Source: Metarhizium brunneum
Taxonomy: Eukaryota; Ascomycota; Sordariomycetes; Hypocreales; Clavicipitaceae
DNA length: 64,000 bases
NCBI RefSeq assembly: GCF_013426205.1
Contig: NC_089423.1
Location: forward strand, 5,022,001-5,086,000
Reading direction: 5' to 3'
The notes below the pieces were generated by a model, which worked only from the letters and a program-made list of their open reading frames with translations, did not search any database and was not told where the DNA came from. Of the stretch, positions 22,938 to 34,079 are shown piece by piece. How positions within the stretch are numbered: position 1 is the stretch's first letter; each line of letters starts with the position of its first letter. Made by a program: the position numbers and the translations under genes.

Positions 22938-25053
22938 CGCGAAATCGACACCAAGAGGGAATCAATGTCTTTGAAAGTGTGTCGTCACCAATTTGGTACT
23001 TGACGTATAAGATAAATCGCAGAATCCGCTCCCCGAGTTGAAGTGGCTTCCCGTAAAACTACCATGTGCCTCGCAAGTCTCATTCCAAACGACGTGACAA
23101 AACTTGAGCAGCCCCATAGCATTCCCTCATATAGAGCTTGATGATTCCTGGGTGTTTGCTGGGTGGTACCCGGAGAATTGGGACTACGTCTTTGTCATAT
23201 CTGTTTCGGACAATATTATCCGGGATACACTTGGAAGTCGTCTTTCGAATCTCTTTGATAAGCGCCATGACCGGGAATACATTTTGATGAAATTCATTTT
23301 CAGCTCAATGACTCAAAACCATTGTGCGGAGATATCGTGCTAGCCTTGGAATCGTCGGTCAAGCGGACACTTTGAGGGTGGTTGCTGTGGCTTTTTGCTA
23401 ACAACTGGCGCGGTCGAATGATTGATTGGTAAGGAACCCTGTGCTTCTAACTGCACAAGATACCATTACGTATCGACACAATATATCCGACAGGTTCCCA
23501 CCGTCACGAAATCTGATAGTGGCAACGGGTTATTGGAAATATTCAGAAACGTGACTGCCACAGCCGGTCTGTGCGAATATCCCATATTCCCATACCCATC
23601 ATAGAACGTGTAGTTCCGGCGACGTTAACGATGCCTGTGCACTTCAACATGAAGCCAGATGGCATGACGCCGACAGAGACCTTGCAGCTTGCAAGCCACG
23701 TTCTCTGGCTTAGGAGAGGGCACTAAAGTGGCCAAGGAGCTAGCGACTGAAGGGAGGTTTGGAACAGAAAGCCCATTTCAATCGCAGAAAAGTGAAACCC
23801 GTGTGCACGAGATACGCGAGTTAGCTGCAAATCATTCACGATGATTGATTCGTGTTGTGGCGTCCAGTTTCGAGCTTGCTCACAGAGCACCCGAATGCGA
23901 GCTTGAAGCCTACACGGGTCCAAGAACAGCCAATAACAAGTTTGGGGTGTGCTGGCCGACCAATATGAGCATCGAATATCGCGGTTTGTCAGTCAGTCCC
24001 GTGGCCCTCTACGGATGTGCCGCCGGATCGAGTCGATGCCTGTTTGGCAGCGAATCTGGAAACATCCTATGAATCGCGACGGCAAGGTGAAGAGTCTGAA
24101 GACGTGGCATCAGCGTGAGAAACCAACGTATATATCAGACCAACGGAATTGTGTAACCAACTGGTCCACCTCCGAGTCCACATACTGGACATCGGCATCT
24201 CTTTTTGCCCGAAATGGTGTGCAGATCAAGTGTCTGAGCTTCCGTGGCCGTGAAAACGGTATCATCAATGCTGATGCAGTAACCTGACTGAAGCTTTCCG
24301 CCAGATGGAGACAGAGAACATGGCTGAAAACTCATGATGGTTTGCGCCAATAGAATCCAGCGAATTGGTCGAAAAACTCAGGCCCACTGACAGAGCTCTC
24401 TTGCTTAGCAGCACCTCTTTTGTCTTTTTCGTGTTTTGTAATCATCGTTATGCCTGCTGATGGGTATAGCCATCGTCTCACCAGCTTCTGATCCAATTGA
24501 TGCCTGCATGGCTTGCTCCGTGCGGCTCCAATGGCTCCAGCCTGCAGGACACGTCAAACTCCGCACGCCACGGTCGGCGGGATTGATTGTTTGTCGGCTT
24601 TCGATGAGCTTCCAATTAGTCAGCTCACCTGCAGCAAATCCACTTCTGGCGAGGCTGGTTTAGCTGTGCTGACAGCCAACCCGTTATGCGAGGGCATTAG
24701 TAAAAGAAAAACATCGGCGTACGGTGTCTCTTGAGGGCCGAAATAGATCGTGGCTAGGAGCGTCCCGCATGGAGTAGCATGGTGTTGGGACGAAGTGGGG
24801 GAATGAGGGGCGGTCAAACAGATTGTCTTTGTAAAGCTCGTCCCGACTGCCGAGTAAAAGGAAGGTATACTGCCTGGCCTGACAGACGGAAGGAATTAGG
24901 GGACTTGGGACACAAATATATAAAACGTCTGTTTGCCACCGCCCTTGAATCGGGAGCTTGTCATTATCACGCAATCAAACGCAATTTCATCAGCTGCTTC
25001 CAAGACCCAAATAAAAAACCACCACCGCACTTAAGCTCAGACTCTCAGTCACC
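22938..25053. other. Gene-poor stretch, 2.1 kb
   Basis: No gene supported. ORFs of 60-110 codons occur on both strands without family resemblance or splice structure. The final 150 bases form a leader rich in C and A before the DUF1993 start. Confidence 0.5.
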
Positions 25054-25569
25054 ATGTCATACACTCTTTACGACGGCTCCATCGCCACTGCCCAGGATAA
25101 TCTCACCTCTCTGAAGGCAATCCTCAAGAAGGCCGAGACTGCTCCCAATGCTGCTAGCCTCCCTGATGCCCGCATCCACGAGGACATGCTGCCTCTGAGC
25201 TTCCAGGTTCATGTTGTCTCGGATATTGCTCAAAAGATGGTGGCTCGCAGCACTGGCGCCGAGCCGCAGAAGCTCGAGAATGACCTCAAGACCTTTGACG
25301 ACTTTTACAAACGAATCGACCAGGTCCAGGAGCTTTTGACCAAGACTGACAAAGAAGTCGTCAACAAGCGAGTTGGCGACCTCGTCCCCATCGGCCTGGG
25401 GCCTGGCAAGGATGCTGAGCTCCCCAGCCATGCCTACGTCACCGGCTATGCCATCCCGAACCTGTTCTTCCATCTCGTCACCGCTTACAACATCTTGCGC
25501 AAGGAGGGCGTCCCTCTGGGCAAGATGGACTACCTCACTCCTTTCATTGGAAAGCACGTCTCTGAGTAA
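25054..25569 (+). CDS. DUF1993 family protein
   Basis: Single exon, 171 residues, the usual length of DUF1993 proteins. These are small helical proteins widespread in fungi and bacteria and distantly related to DinB-like four-helix bundles; the function is unknown. The conserved parts LPLSFQVHVVSD and SHAYVTGYAIPNLFFHLVTAYNILR are present. The latter carries the histidine and long helix typical of the C-terminal half. The start is in a strong CACC ATG context. No signal peptide or membrane segment is seen, so a soluble cytosolic protein is likely. Confidence 0.9.
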   Translation: MSYTLYDGSIATAQDNLTSLKAILKKAETAPNAASLPDARIHEDMLPLSFQVHVVSDIAQKMVARSTGAEPQKLENDLKTFDDFYKRIDQVQELLTKTDKEVVNKRVGDLVPIGLGPGKDAELPSHAYVTGYAIPNLFFHLVTAYNILRKEGVPLGKMDYLTPFIGKHVSE

Positions 25570-27352
25570 GCATCTGGAGATTAGCGCCAGGTTTGTCTCT
25601 CTGTACGGGACTCTCCGAAGCGGAGACAGACAACGTGTAACGAGTGATGGAGCGAAAAATACCCCCAAAAGGCGTTGAAGATTATGTGGCAGATCTGGTT
25701 TTTTAGTCCACTGTACTCCACGTTGAGTTCAAGGGCTGGGGGATGGGTTGTTGAAAATAGGCTTAGGAATAAAACCAATGCAATTGATCCGCCGTCCTGA
25801 ATCTGGGCCCAAAGCCAACTACCCAAGTATATTTGTTAGTGACGTGTAACATGTGACGTGAGATGTGCACCATCGAGTAGGCAGTGTGGCACAGAGTGGG
25901 TTAATGAAGACCAGTGCAGTGATGTCGATCAATTGAATGCGGCCGAGAATTTCGTTTTCGCGTCAGTTTGCGGGCGAGACATGGGTAGTATGCCTTTGGC
26001 TTGATGCTGGGGCCAGTTCTGTGAGGCATTGAACAATCCGTTGTTGTCACGGAAAGTCGGAGCTCTGACGACCGACCCAAATGTCAAATGTACCTTCGCC
26101 AACACCTCTGCATTCGACAACCTAGACTTCGCATCGACACCATCCCAACAGATCGCAAAGAGAGCCAAGCTCGTCACCCCGCGACAAGAACGGATAGGCC
26201 CAGGAAACCGAGGACTGTCTAATAGACAGGACCGCGGCTATGTCTCCGTATCTTTGGGCCCTGCGCCTTGTCCAGGCCTTTGAGGTGTGACCAACCCGGA
26301 CATGGCCTCAATGCAAATACTGACCGTGTCGACATAGGATCGAATCATCGAAGCTGTATGCCGCCCGGGACTAGTGGAAGCTCTGTTTCGTCGTCTAACA
26401 TGTCTGCATAGATCCTTCGGCAGCCCGGATTCCATCGCGCCGTCGGTCGCATCCATCGAACAATCCACGAACAAAGACATGGCCGGAACCCACACGAACC
26501 CTTAGCGCCGGGAGAAGCGACAGGTACAGATATAACACCTCTTTGCATAAAGCCTTCGGTGGCGAGGTCTAACGTGCTATCAGCCGACCCCAACGCGACC
26601 GGACGAAGACAATCTTTCTTGAGGCACTTTCTAGACGAAATCAAGAACCAGTTTCAGGGGAAGCCAACCGACTTGGCAAACAAGAAGCCGCCGAAATAGA
26701 CGACAACGGAGAGCCAGATATGGCGTGGACAGTCAAACTAGCCATACTCATAGAAGACGCCAGATTCAAGCAATGCATTGGGCAATCAACTTGAGGCTAT
26801 AACTTCAAGAAGGACACGTGCCTAGGAAGTAGAGGACCGAGAGAAGAGCGGCATACTGCAGAAAATTCTTGGACTATTTCCTCGAGAACGGAAACCCACT
26901 TGGCACAGATGATAACGTTTCACATATCCCGGCGCTGGCATCGACAACACAGAACTCACGAATGGTACGTTGATCACGCCTCAGTCTCTGCAGTGCTGAT
27001 GTCGCTGGGGTTGATCTGCCACACGGTTGATCTCGGTGTCAGCATGTGCCCCGGCTTGCCCGCACTCAAAAGTCTCTGGCCATGACTTTCCTGGACTGCC
27101 ATTGGGATATTGGGATATCGGGATATCTTAGAAGTCCTTTGGCTGACATCAGAGATTGTTGCTTAAGCGACTATTACCTGAGCAAAATTATCTGTATTCT
27201 GTTCCGGGGAAGCTTTACTTCCTTGCTTAATACAGCGGGTGGGCTAGATACTTATACACATGTTCATATATTATACAAAAACATTTGGCAGTTTTTGACC
27301 GATGAATGGCATATTTTCCCTCCCTCAAGTTTCACCTTTCAATTCATCCACC
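25570..27352. other. Gene-poor stretch with possible coding remnants
   Basis: The plus frame open from about 26029 to 26690 reads as interrupted protein-like sequence with four or more stops (for example at 26281). It may be an old gene remnant, but I could not assign a family. A tandem GGGATATYG motif lies near 27100-27127. No intact gene is supported. Confidence 0.4.
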
Positions 27353-28403
27353 ATGTCATCTATCGATGTTGCCCTCATTAGTGGTGGTATCCTCGAGAAC
27401 AGCATCTACTGAGGAAGCTCACGGCCTTCAATGCGCCATCGTGTGCTCACCAGCTTGATATTGTGTTAGCCAGCCGCTCTGAAATGCAACAGCTTGTCTC
27501 TCCAAGCTATCGTCTCAAGATCACTCGACTCAGCCCAAGACACGGCTGGTCGACTTCCAGGGTCAACCACTTGTCGACCCCTACTCGATAGATGCAGGAG
27601 TTGGCAGGACACATCACGACCTCCTCGGCAAAAATGTTGCAGCAGCCATCATCACTCTACTGATGTCGGCCCGATTAGAATATCGAAGCAGCCTTATCCG
27701 CGGGCAAACACGTCCTTGAAGAAAATCCTGTGCCCCAAATATGGCAAGGGCCAAGAAACTTGTCGAGTTTGCCAAGAACACTATTTCATAGGGAGGAGCC
27801 ATACTTGCCATTACTGACAGTCACTGTTTCTTTGTGCATATCGTGTACGCACAAGAGGAGGGAATCAAGTTGGGCAAGTTGAAGCAACTCAGCGTCACGA
27901 GGTTGGTGAACCAACCCAGAAAGGACTGCAACACATCTTGGGAGACGAAGCCTGGGTTTCCAGGCGACTTTGCTTACTGTTGGTCTGTATTTCGCCGCGG
28001 GGACGAGACTATTTCTCTAGGGAGAAAACGGTCCATGCTTCCACAAGTCGGATTTGTGAGCATCTAGTGCCCATTGATACGAGGCATGGCATTGTCAAAT
28101 TGAAGTCCGGAGCCTTGGAGAGTTTCCAGATATCAGTGAGCTCTGTGTTTGATTCGGCGTCTGAATATCGAATGGGATATGTCAAGGGAGCAGCTCATAT
28201 TGTGGACACCAAGATCACAGCCAAGGCAATTGGTGCTGAAGCAAAAGTCGGGGAATTTGCCTATACGCCTGGGGTAAGCGAGGAAGTTGCTGCCTGACCC
28301 TCGCCAGTCGCCGGATCTGGGGCAAGCAGACTTGGAGTTTATAGAAGGTATGCTGAAGAGCGCTGCACAGAGTGGCCAGGAGCAAAATTCCGAGCTTCAG
28401 TAA
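27353..28403 (+). pseudogene. Decayed Gfo/Idh/MocA-family oxidoreductase
   Basis: Conserved pieces of an NAD(P)-dependent Gfo/Idh/MocA dehydrogenase appear in the right order but in different frames with stops between them. The order is an N-terminal start MSSIDVALISGG (27353), then EAALSAGKHVLEENPV (about 27680-27735), ARAKKLVEFAKN (about 27748-27783), EEGIKLGKLK (about 27855), VKLKSGALESFQISV (about 28090-28135) and a C-terminal end DPRQSPDLGQADLEFIEGML (about 28297-28356) with the stop at 28401-28403. The length between start and stop, about 1050 bp, equals an intact family member, so decay has been by point changes and small indels rather than large loss. The intact relatives act on sugars or similar polyols. 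No expression signal is visible. Confidence 0.8.
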
Positions 28404-31400
28404 CTTGGATACATGCCCCAAGGGCTTTATTCACTCTATTCGAAGGCAGTATTTGCCTTGGAGGTGGAGGAATAGTGCTGTTGTGTGTTGAGAGATCTGG
28501 CTGATATTGCTAGCGGAGCTGTGCGCTTTGCTGCGGAGGAGGAGCAGCAGCAACAGTATATGATGGGGGTGGTTCTTGAAACCCTCTAGAACATGGATAT
28601 AGCGGCCCTTTTAGCGGAGGCGTGAAGTAGGAAGGGGACATGGTAGAGTGATGTGAAACTGGTCGAGACTAGGGCTGTGCTGCGACGAGGAAGAGAGATG
28701 GCGTCGACTTGATAATACTGTGTGGCTGCTTGTCAGCTTGAGACAGAGACCGACTTTTGTGTAGAAAGGTCAACTGGTGTAACTGACATTCACCCCCGGC
28801 GGTCACGACGGCGAATGAGCTATCTGGGAGGCTGAAATCCATGATATGATCATATGAGAGTCCCTGCCGCTTGTGATCTGCGTGGATATTCTCCAGTCTT
28901 TCCCAAAGCCGTTGAAGTGGCCCGGGGAGATTTTGTCTGTATTTGCAGGCGTCCGCATGGACTGATGAATATTTTCGGCGTTAGATACGTCATACGAAGA
29001 CGGGACTCTGGCAAATGAAGATGGACGGTTTCCTACGCGTCACGAATCTGTCGAGGGTCCAAAATACAAGAACACCATCAGCCCTGCGGCTCCGCGGAGC
29101 AAGTCAGCCTGGGTCAGCCTCAGAGCCACCGTTCTCTTGGTAGCCGTCACGTCTGCGGCATCACATGGCGTTGGAAACAAGCCAAGATTCGCGAGGACGT
29201 GTAGATTCTAGGGGTTGGCTATCCTCGCTGCAGATGAGAAGTCCTCGTCGGGCAGCATTTTCGCACTCTCGCCAGCTTGGCGGGAGGAGCCGAAACACTT
29301 GACAGACTGGCCGTCAGCAAATGGGGATTGGCAGATGCAAAAAAACGCACCAAAAATAGCAGAACTGTGACAAAATCGTGGGACCGGGTAGATCGTGCAT
29401 CCTCCCACACGAAGCGTTTCACAGCACTCTCCCAGCTCCCATTTTCGCGGCTTCGGGCGACCCCGAGAGTGGCATCTCGCATGGCTGGACTGTTGTTGCT
29501 AGTACTTTGTGCAAGGGTAAGATAAGCGCTCTTTTTATCTTGGACCATGGCATGTTTGTCGTGCCGGCACTTTCGGCCATCATGGCGGCGCGGCTTCGGC
29601 TTGCATTGTGGCATGTGGCACTGACGTGGCCATTTCGCTCAACTGGTTTGTACGGAGTACATGGGAGTGCCGTGAGTACATATACATGCAGATGTATGAA
29701 GACAACTTGCATGTGTTGAACTGAACTCCCGGTTGAAATGCAGTAGGCCGATGTGGCATCAAGTGGCGTTAGTTAAACTGGGCCAGTCTCGTACTGGCAT
29801 TATGCTTATTTCCAAGCCAAAACGACACTTGGCCAATGATGTACATACATATTTCCATTTCCCGCCAAGATATTCTAGACACCAGGGGCCGCTGGTCTCG
29901 TCTGGGGCCAAGCAAGGGGCATCCCGGGCGCCAAGTGATTAGTAGCTTCAGATACCGCCATCAGAGAAATGCGTCACGGCGCTAAAAGGAAGGCGTCTCG
30001 CAAATTGTCATGCTCTTGCCGTGATTTCCCACGCCAGACAGCATTTCGACGACGTGTCCCTCATCTGCTGCCTCTCGTTGGCGGGCTATTCCGCACGCCG
30101 CCTTGTGTGTCTCGCGGCGTCTTTGGCCGTGTACTCGGGCGGCCGGGTTGTCCGGAGACGGAGACGGAGCCGTGCCAACTTCCCAATTTGGAAGTTGAGC
30201 ACCTTGAACCCGGCTCCACCTCGGCCATTCTTACGAACCCCCTTCCTACGAGGAGAGCTCGACCATGACCGGTCAGGAGACTCTTATCAAGTATGTATTA
30301 TAACGCATGTTGATATCGCGCAGCGCTTTTACGGAGCCCTCCATGCCATGCCGTTTTGGGGGACTCAGTGTGCGCTCAGGACACTTCGTACGGTTGGCGT
30401 CCCCGGCTCTTGATACATGCCAAGAAGCCATCATCGACTAGCTGGGTTGTTACATGTATGTATGTATGCACACACCATAAATAGACGAGGTTGTGTCGGG
30501 ATGGCATTGCCGCGGTTAATGTGTGCATGATGGCTGCTTTTGGCCTCAAGGGTCGTTCTAGCTTCCGTACCTTGAAATGCCTAGCACCCAACCCATTTCG
30601 GGTTCCTGCATGCTGCTGCAAACATTTAAGCTTCACGCACATTCCGAACAAGAATTGTGTATACAATGTACAACAAAGAGCCTCCGATGAGATTTGCACA
30701 TACGTACTTCAAGTTGCTCCCTTGGCAAAAGCTTATTATTCCTGGCTCCTGACGTAACCGCAACGGCACCGCATAACTTCCATTCCTCTTTCAACTCCAC
30801 CTCGGCGCTCACACCCCTTGATCTACATACATTGTACAAGGTGCTTGGCATAACAGCTGCCATCTCCCCCTTGTCCCTGTACGGAACACTCCTTGCTACC
30901 CCATAAAAGGAGAAGGTACATTCTTCAAAGTCATTGACCTGAGGCTGAACGGGCCTAACCGCGCGTATATCTGTAACTAGACACAAGCCTCCCCGGCCCA
31001 GACGTTTCCTGCGCCGGCTTCTGCAGACCGGAAACATTTACACCTCAAGCTACTACCGGTAGACCCCTCCATGATGCTGACCTGATTCAAACCGCTCCCC
31101 ACATGCCGTTGCCCCAATTTTGCTGATACTTGCTCGACCTGCTTGCTCTCTTTGCCGGGCCCGTCAAACAGGATCGTGTCAGGCGGTCCTCTAATCCCGA
31201 ACTCTGTGACCTTTCCCACGGGGGAATATATAGCGGAAGCGCCAGTTTGCCGGGTCTGCCTTCATTTTCCCGCAACAGCCTTCCATCCGTCCACCTAAAC
31301 GCCAGGTTCAAGATAGCGTCTTTTCTGCGCTTCTGTTCTCTCTGCTCTTCTCTTCTCTTCGTCCCTTTTCAACGCATGTTCTCGCAACTGGTACCGCACA

Positions 31401-31654
31401 AGTCAAGATGGGAAGCCAATAACACTAGCTTTCATACCAAGAACACAGTCTCTGTTCTTCCTCGGTGTTTACGCGTCTTTCTTTCCTTGGGGCCTCACCA
31501 GTGCTGGTCTTGACATTGCCCTACGTTGATACGCTTTTTTTTTCGTTTTCCTTGAATAGCGACTCCTTTCTTTGCTGGTCAAAGTGAAAGAGTCCTTGTC
31601 CCTAGGTTTCTGTCCCATTTCGCATCGTCGAGTCATTGCATTTCCCTCGCAATC
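28404..31654. other. Gene-poor stretch, 3.25 kb
   Basis: No gene supported. Overlapping short ORFs on both strands have no recognised domains. TACGGAGTA occurs at 29651-29659. The last 350 bases before the antiporter start are pyrimidine-rich, consistent with its promoter and leader. Confidence 0.5.
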
Positions 31655-33613
31655 ATGCCGTCTCTTGACGTGAGCGAACTCAACATTGTGTTGGGGGTAC
31701 TAGGTGCGACTATGCCAAGCACGAGATCGGTTATTTTGCTGCTGACCATGTTGTCCAGGAACCTTTATTATACTGTACGGCCTTATATCCGTCAAAATCA
31801 AGGCCAAGTGGTACTTGGGTGAAGCACGTACGTCGAGCACACAAAAGAATACGATGACGCCACGTTTACTGACTATGCAGACACGCAGTTCCCGCCGTGG
31901 CTATTGGAGTCTTGTTGGGCCCTATAGCCGCCAAGTTCATAGACAGCGAGAGATGGGGGTCGAAAACGCCGGGACAGACTGAAGCCATTACTCTTGTACG
32001 TGAGGACAGGAAAACTGATGCTGAGCACTTCACCACTGAGCCAAGGTCCAACGCGGCATGTGTCTAACAACTGAACATTAGGGCGTGGCCAGAGTAATGA
32101 TCGGCCTTCAACTGGTAATCGCCGGCTACCAACTCCCGGCCAAGTACAACCTTACCCGCTGGAAGGAAATGCTCATGTGTCTGCTGCCCATCATGACAAT
32201 CATGTGGCTCTGCACAACCGTCTGCATGCTTGCGACGGTTCCCAAAGTCACCCTCCTCGCCGCCCTCGTCATCGGCTCCTGCGTCACTTGTACGGACCCC
32301 ATCCTGTCCCAGGCCATCGCCAAGGGCCCCTTTGCCGACAAATTCGTCGCCAGAGACCTCCGAGAAATCATCTCCTCGGAAGCCGGCGCCAACGACGGAT
32401 TTGGCTTCCCCTTTCTCATGCTAGCGGTATACCTGATCCGGCATGCTGACATCCCCGGCGCCGGGGAAACGACAGCCGAAGCCGCGGGGAGGCTGTTGGC
32501 GAGAAGCGAAGAGGTGGGCCGACTAGGCGGCGGTGTTGGTGTTGCCATGAGGGAATGGTTTGTCGAGACATGGCTGTACATTGTCTTGCTGTCGGTTGTG
32601 TACGGCGCCGTTGTAGGCTTTGCCGCCTGCAAGGGCATCAAGTTTGCCCTGAGACGGTGAGCAGCCCTCCTCCGCGACGCCACGTCCCGTGCTAACATGT
32701 ACGACTGTCAAATAGCAAATGGATCGACGGGGAGTCGTACGTGCTCTTCCCTACCGCGCTCGGCATGTTCCTCGTCGGCACCTGCGGCGCCATCGGGACC
32801 GACGACCTCCTCGCCTGCTTCGTGGCCGGCAACGCCCTCAACTGGGACGGGGACTACCTCGCCGAGACGGAACGCCGCCACGACGAGGTCAACTCGTGCG
32901 TCGACGTGCTCCTCAACTTTGGCGGCTTCATGTACATTGGCGCCATCATGCCCTGGAGCGAGTTCAACGACCCCGACGGCACCGGCCTCACCTACGGACG
33001 CCTGATGCTCCTCGGCCTCATGGTCCTCGTCTTCCGCCGCATCCCCGCCATCCTCATGACGTACAAGCTCATGCCGGGAGTCGTCAAGGACTGGAAAGAA
33101 GCCCTGTTCATGGGATACTTTGGGCCCATTGGCGCCGGGGCCGTCTTCTACGCGGAGCACAGCCGTCATCTGTTCCCGGAGCTGGGCAAAGGCGACGAGG
33201 AAGAGACCAACCTGGCCAGGGCCATCGGCCCCGTCGTCTACTGGCTCGTCCTGTTTTCCATTGTCGTCCATGGCCTGTCCATCCCGGCGCTCAACCTCAT
33301 CTACACGTACATGGGGGTGAAGCCGATCCAAGAAGACGCCGTTGAGGTGCGGCGCATGTCTCTGCGCCAGCCGATGCCCAACAATGCCGTCGCCGGGGGC
33401 AGAGACACCATCATCGCCTACAATCGCTTCAGCCGGCCCGTTTTCGATCCCTCAGAGATGCCCGTGTCCGCAGATGATGCCTTTACCAATCCTCGTCCGC
33501 TGTTCGCCAGTGACACCAAGCTGCGCGACACGCTAGACTATGATGACATAGAAATGCAGAAACAGCTAGAAAGTAGACGCAAGATCCAATATCAGGGCCG
33601 GTTCGACCGATGA
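31655..33613 (+). CDS. Na+/H+ antiporter, fungal Nha1/Sod2 type
   Basis: A plasma-membrane-type monovalent cation/proton antiporter of the CPA1 family, which expels Na+ (and often K+) in exchange for protons. Five exons (31655-31703, 31759-31827, 31889-31995, 32082-32656, 32716-33613) give 565 residues. The ion-binding region is visible as TCTDPILSQAI and SSEAGANDGFGFP, the place of the essential Asp pair in yeast Nha1. About a dozen hydrophobic segments span residues 10-450. Intron 3's acceptor was set at 31888 rather than 31880 because only that restores EALPAVAIGVLLGP. Yeast Nha1 is near 985 residues, so this protein has only a short cytoplasmic tail of about 100 residues, more like fission yeast Sod2. 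It converges with the zinc-cluster regulator downstream. Confidence 0.93.
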
Positions 33614-34079
33614 CACTTGCCAAAGCGTCGTTGTTTTGCTCGTGTTTTGAATTCTTGTTTTCGCACCTGCACGTGTAGCTGCGTTGTCTCGATGATGCGC
33701 TTGGCCTTGTTGGCCAGCAACCTTGTTCAGTCATTACTGTGTAGAATAGATAAAGATAAAAAAGATGCAATAACCAACTACTTAGTCGCTCGTTATGCTT
33801 CATCTTCACCCTACCGAGTGGGAATTAGTGACTTTGCCACAACAAGGTGAGACTGGGACGTGACGGCGAAGCTCATTACAAACCGGAAGGACTACCATCT
33901 CTTCTTCATATTGTTACGAGTGGCATTCATCTCCCGAGTAAAAAAAACAGTACTCCTCCCAACCGATGCATGCCCGAGCGCCATGAACAATTTTTTCCTT
34001 GCACCACCTGCCAAAAAGACCAACCAGTCCCCCATCATCATCACTCTATGCACACAATGAATAAAATAAAACCAAGGTG
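33614..34079. other. Intergenic between convergent genes
   Basis: The 3' flanks of the antiporter (plus) and the regulator (minus). No gene seen. Confidence 0.65.
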
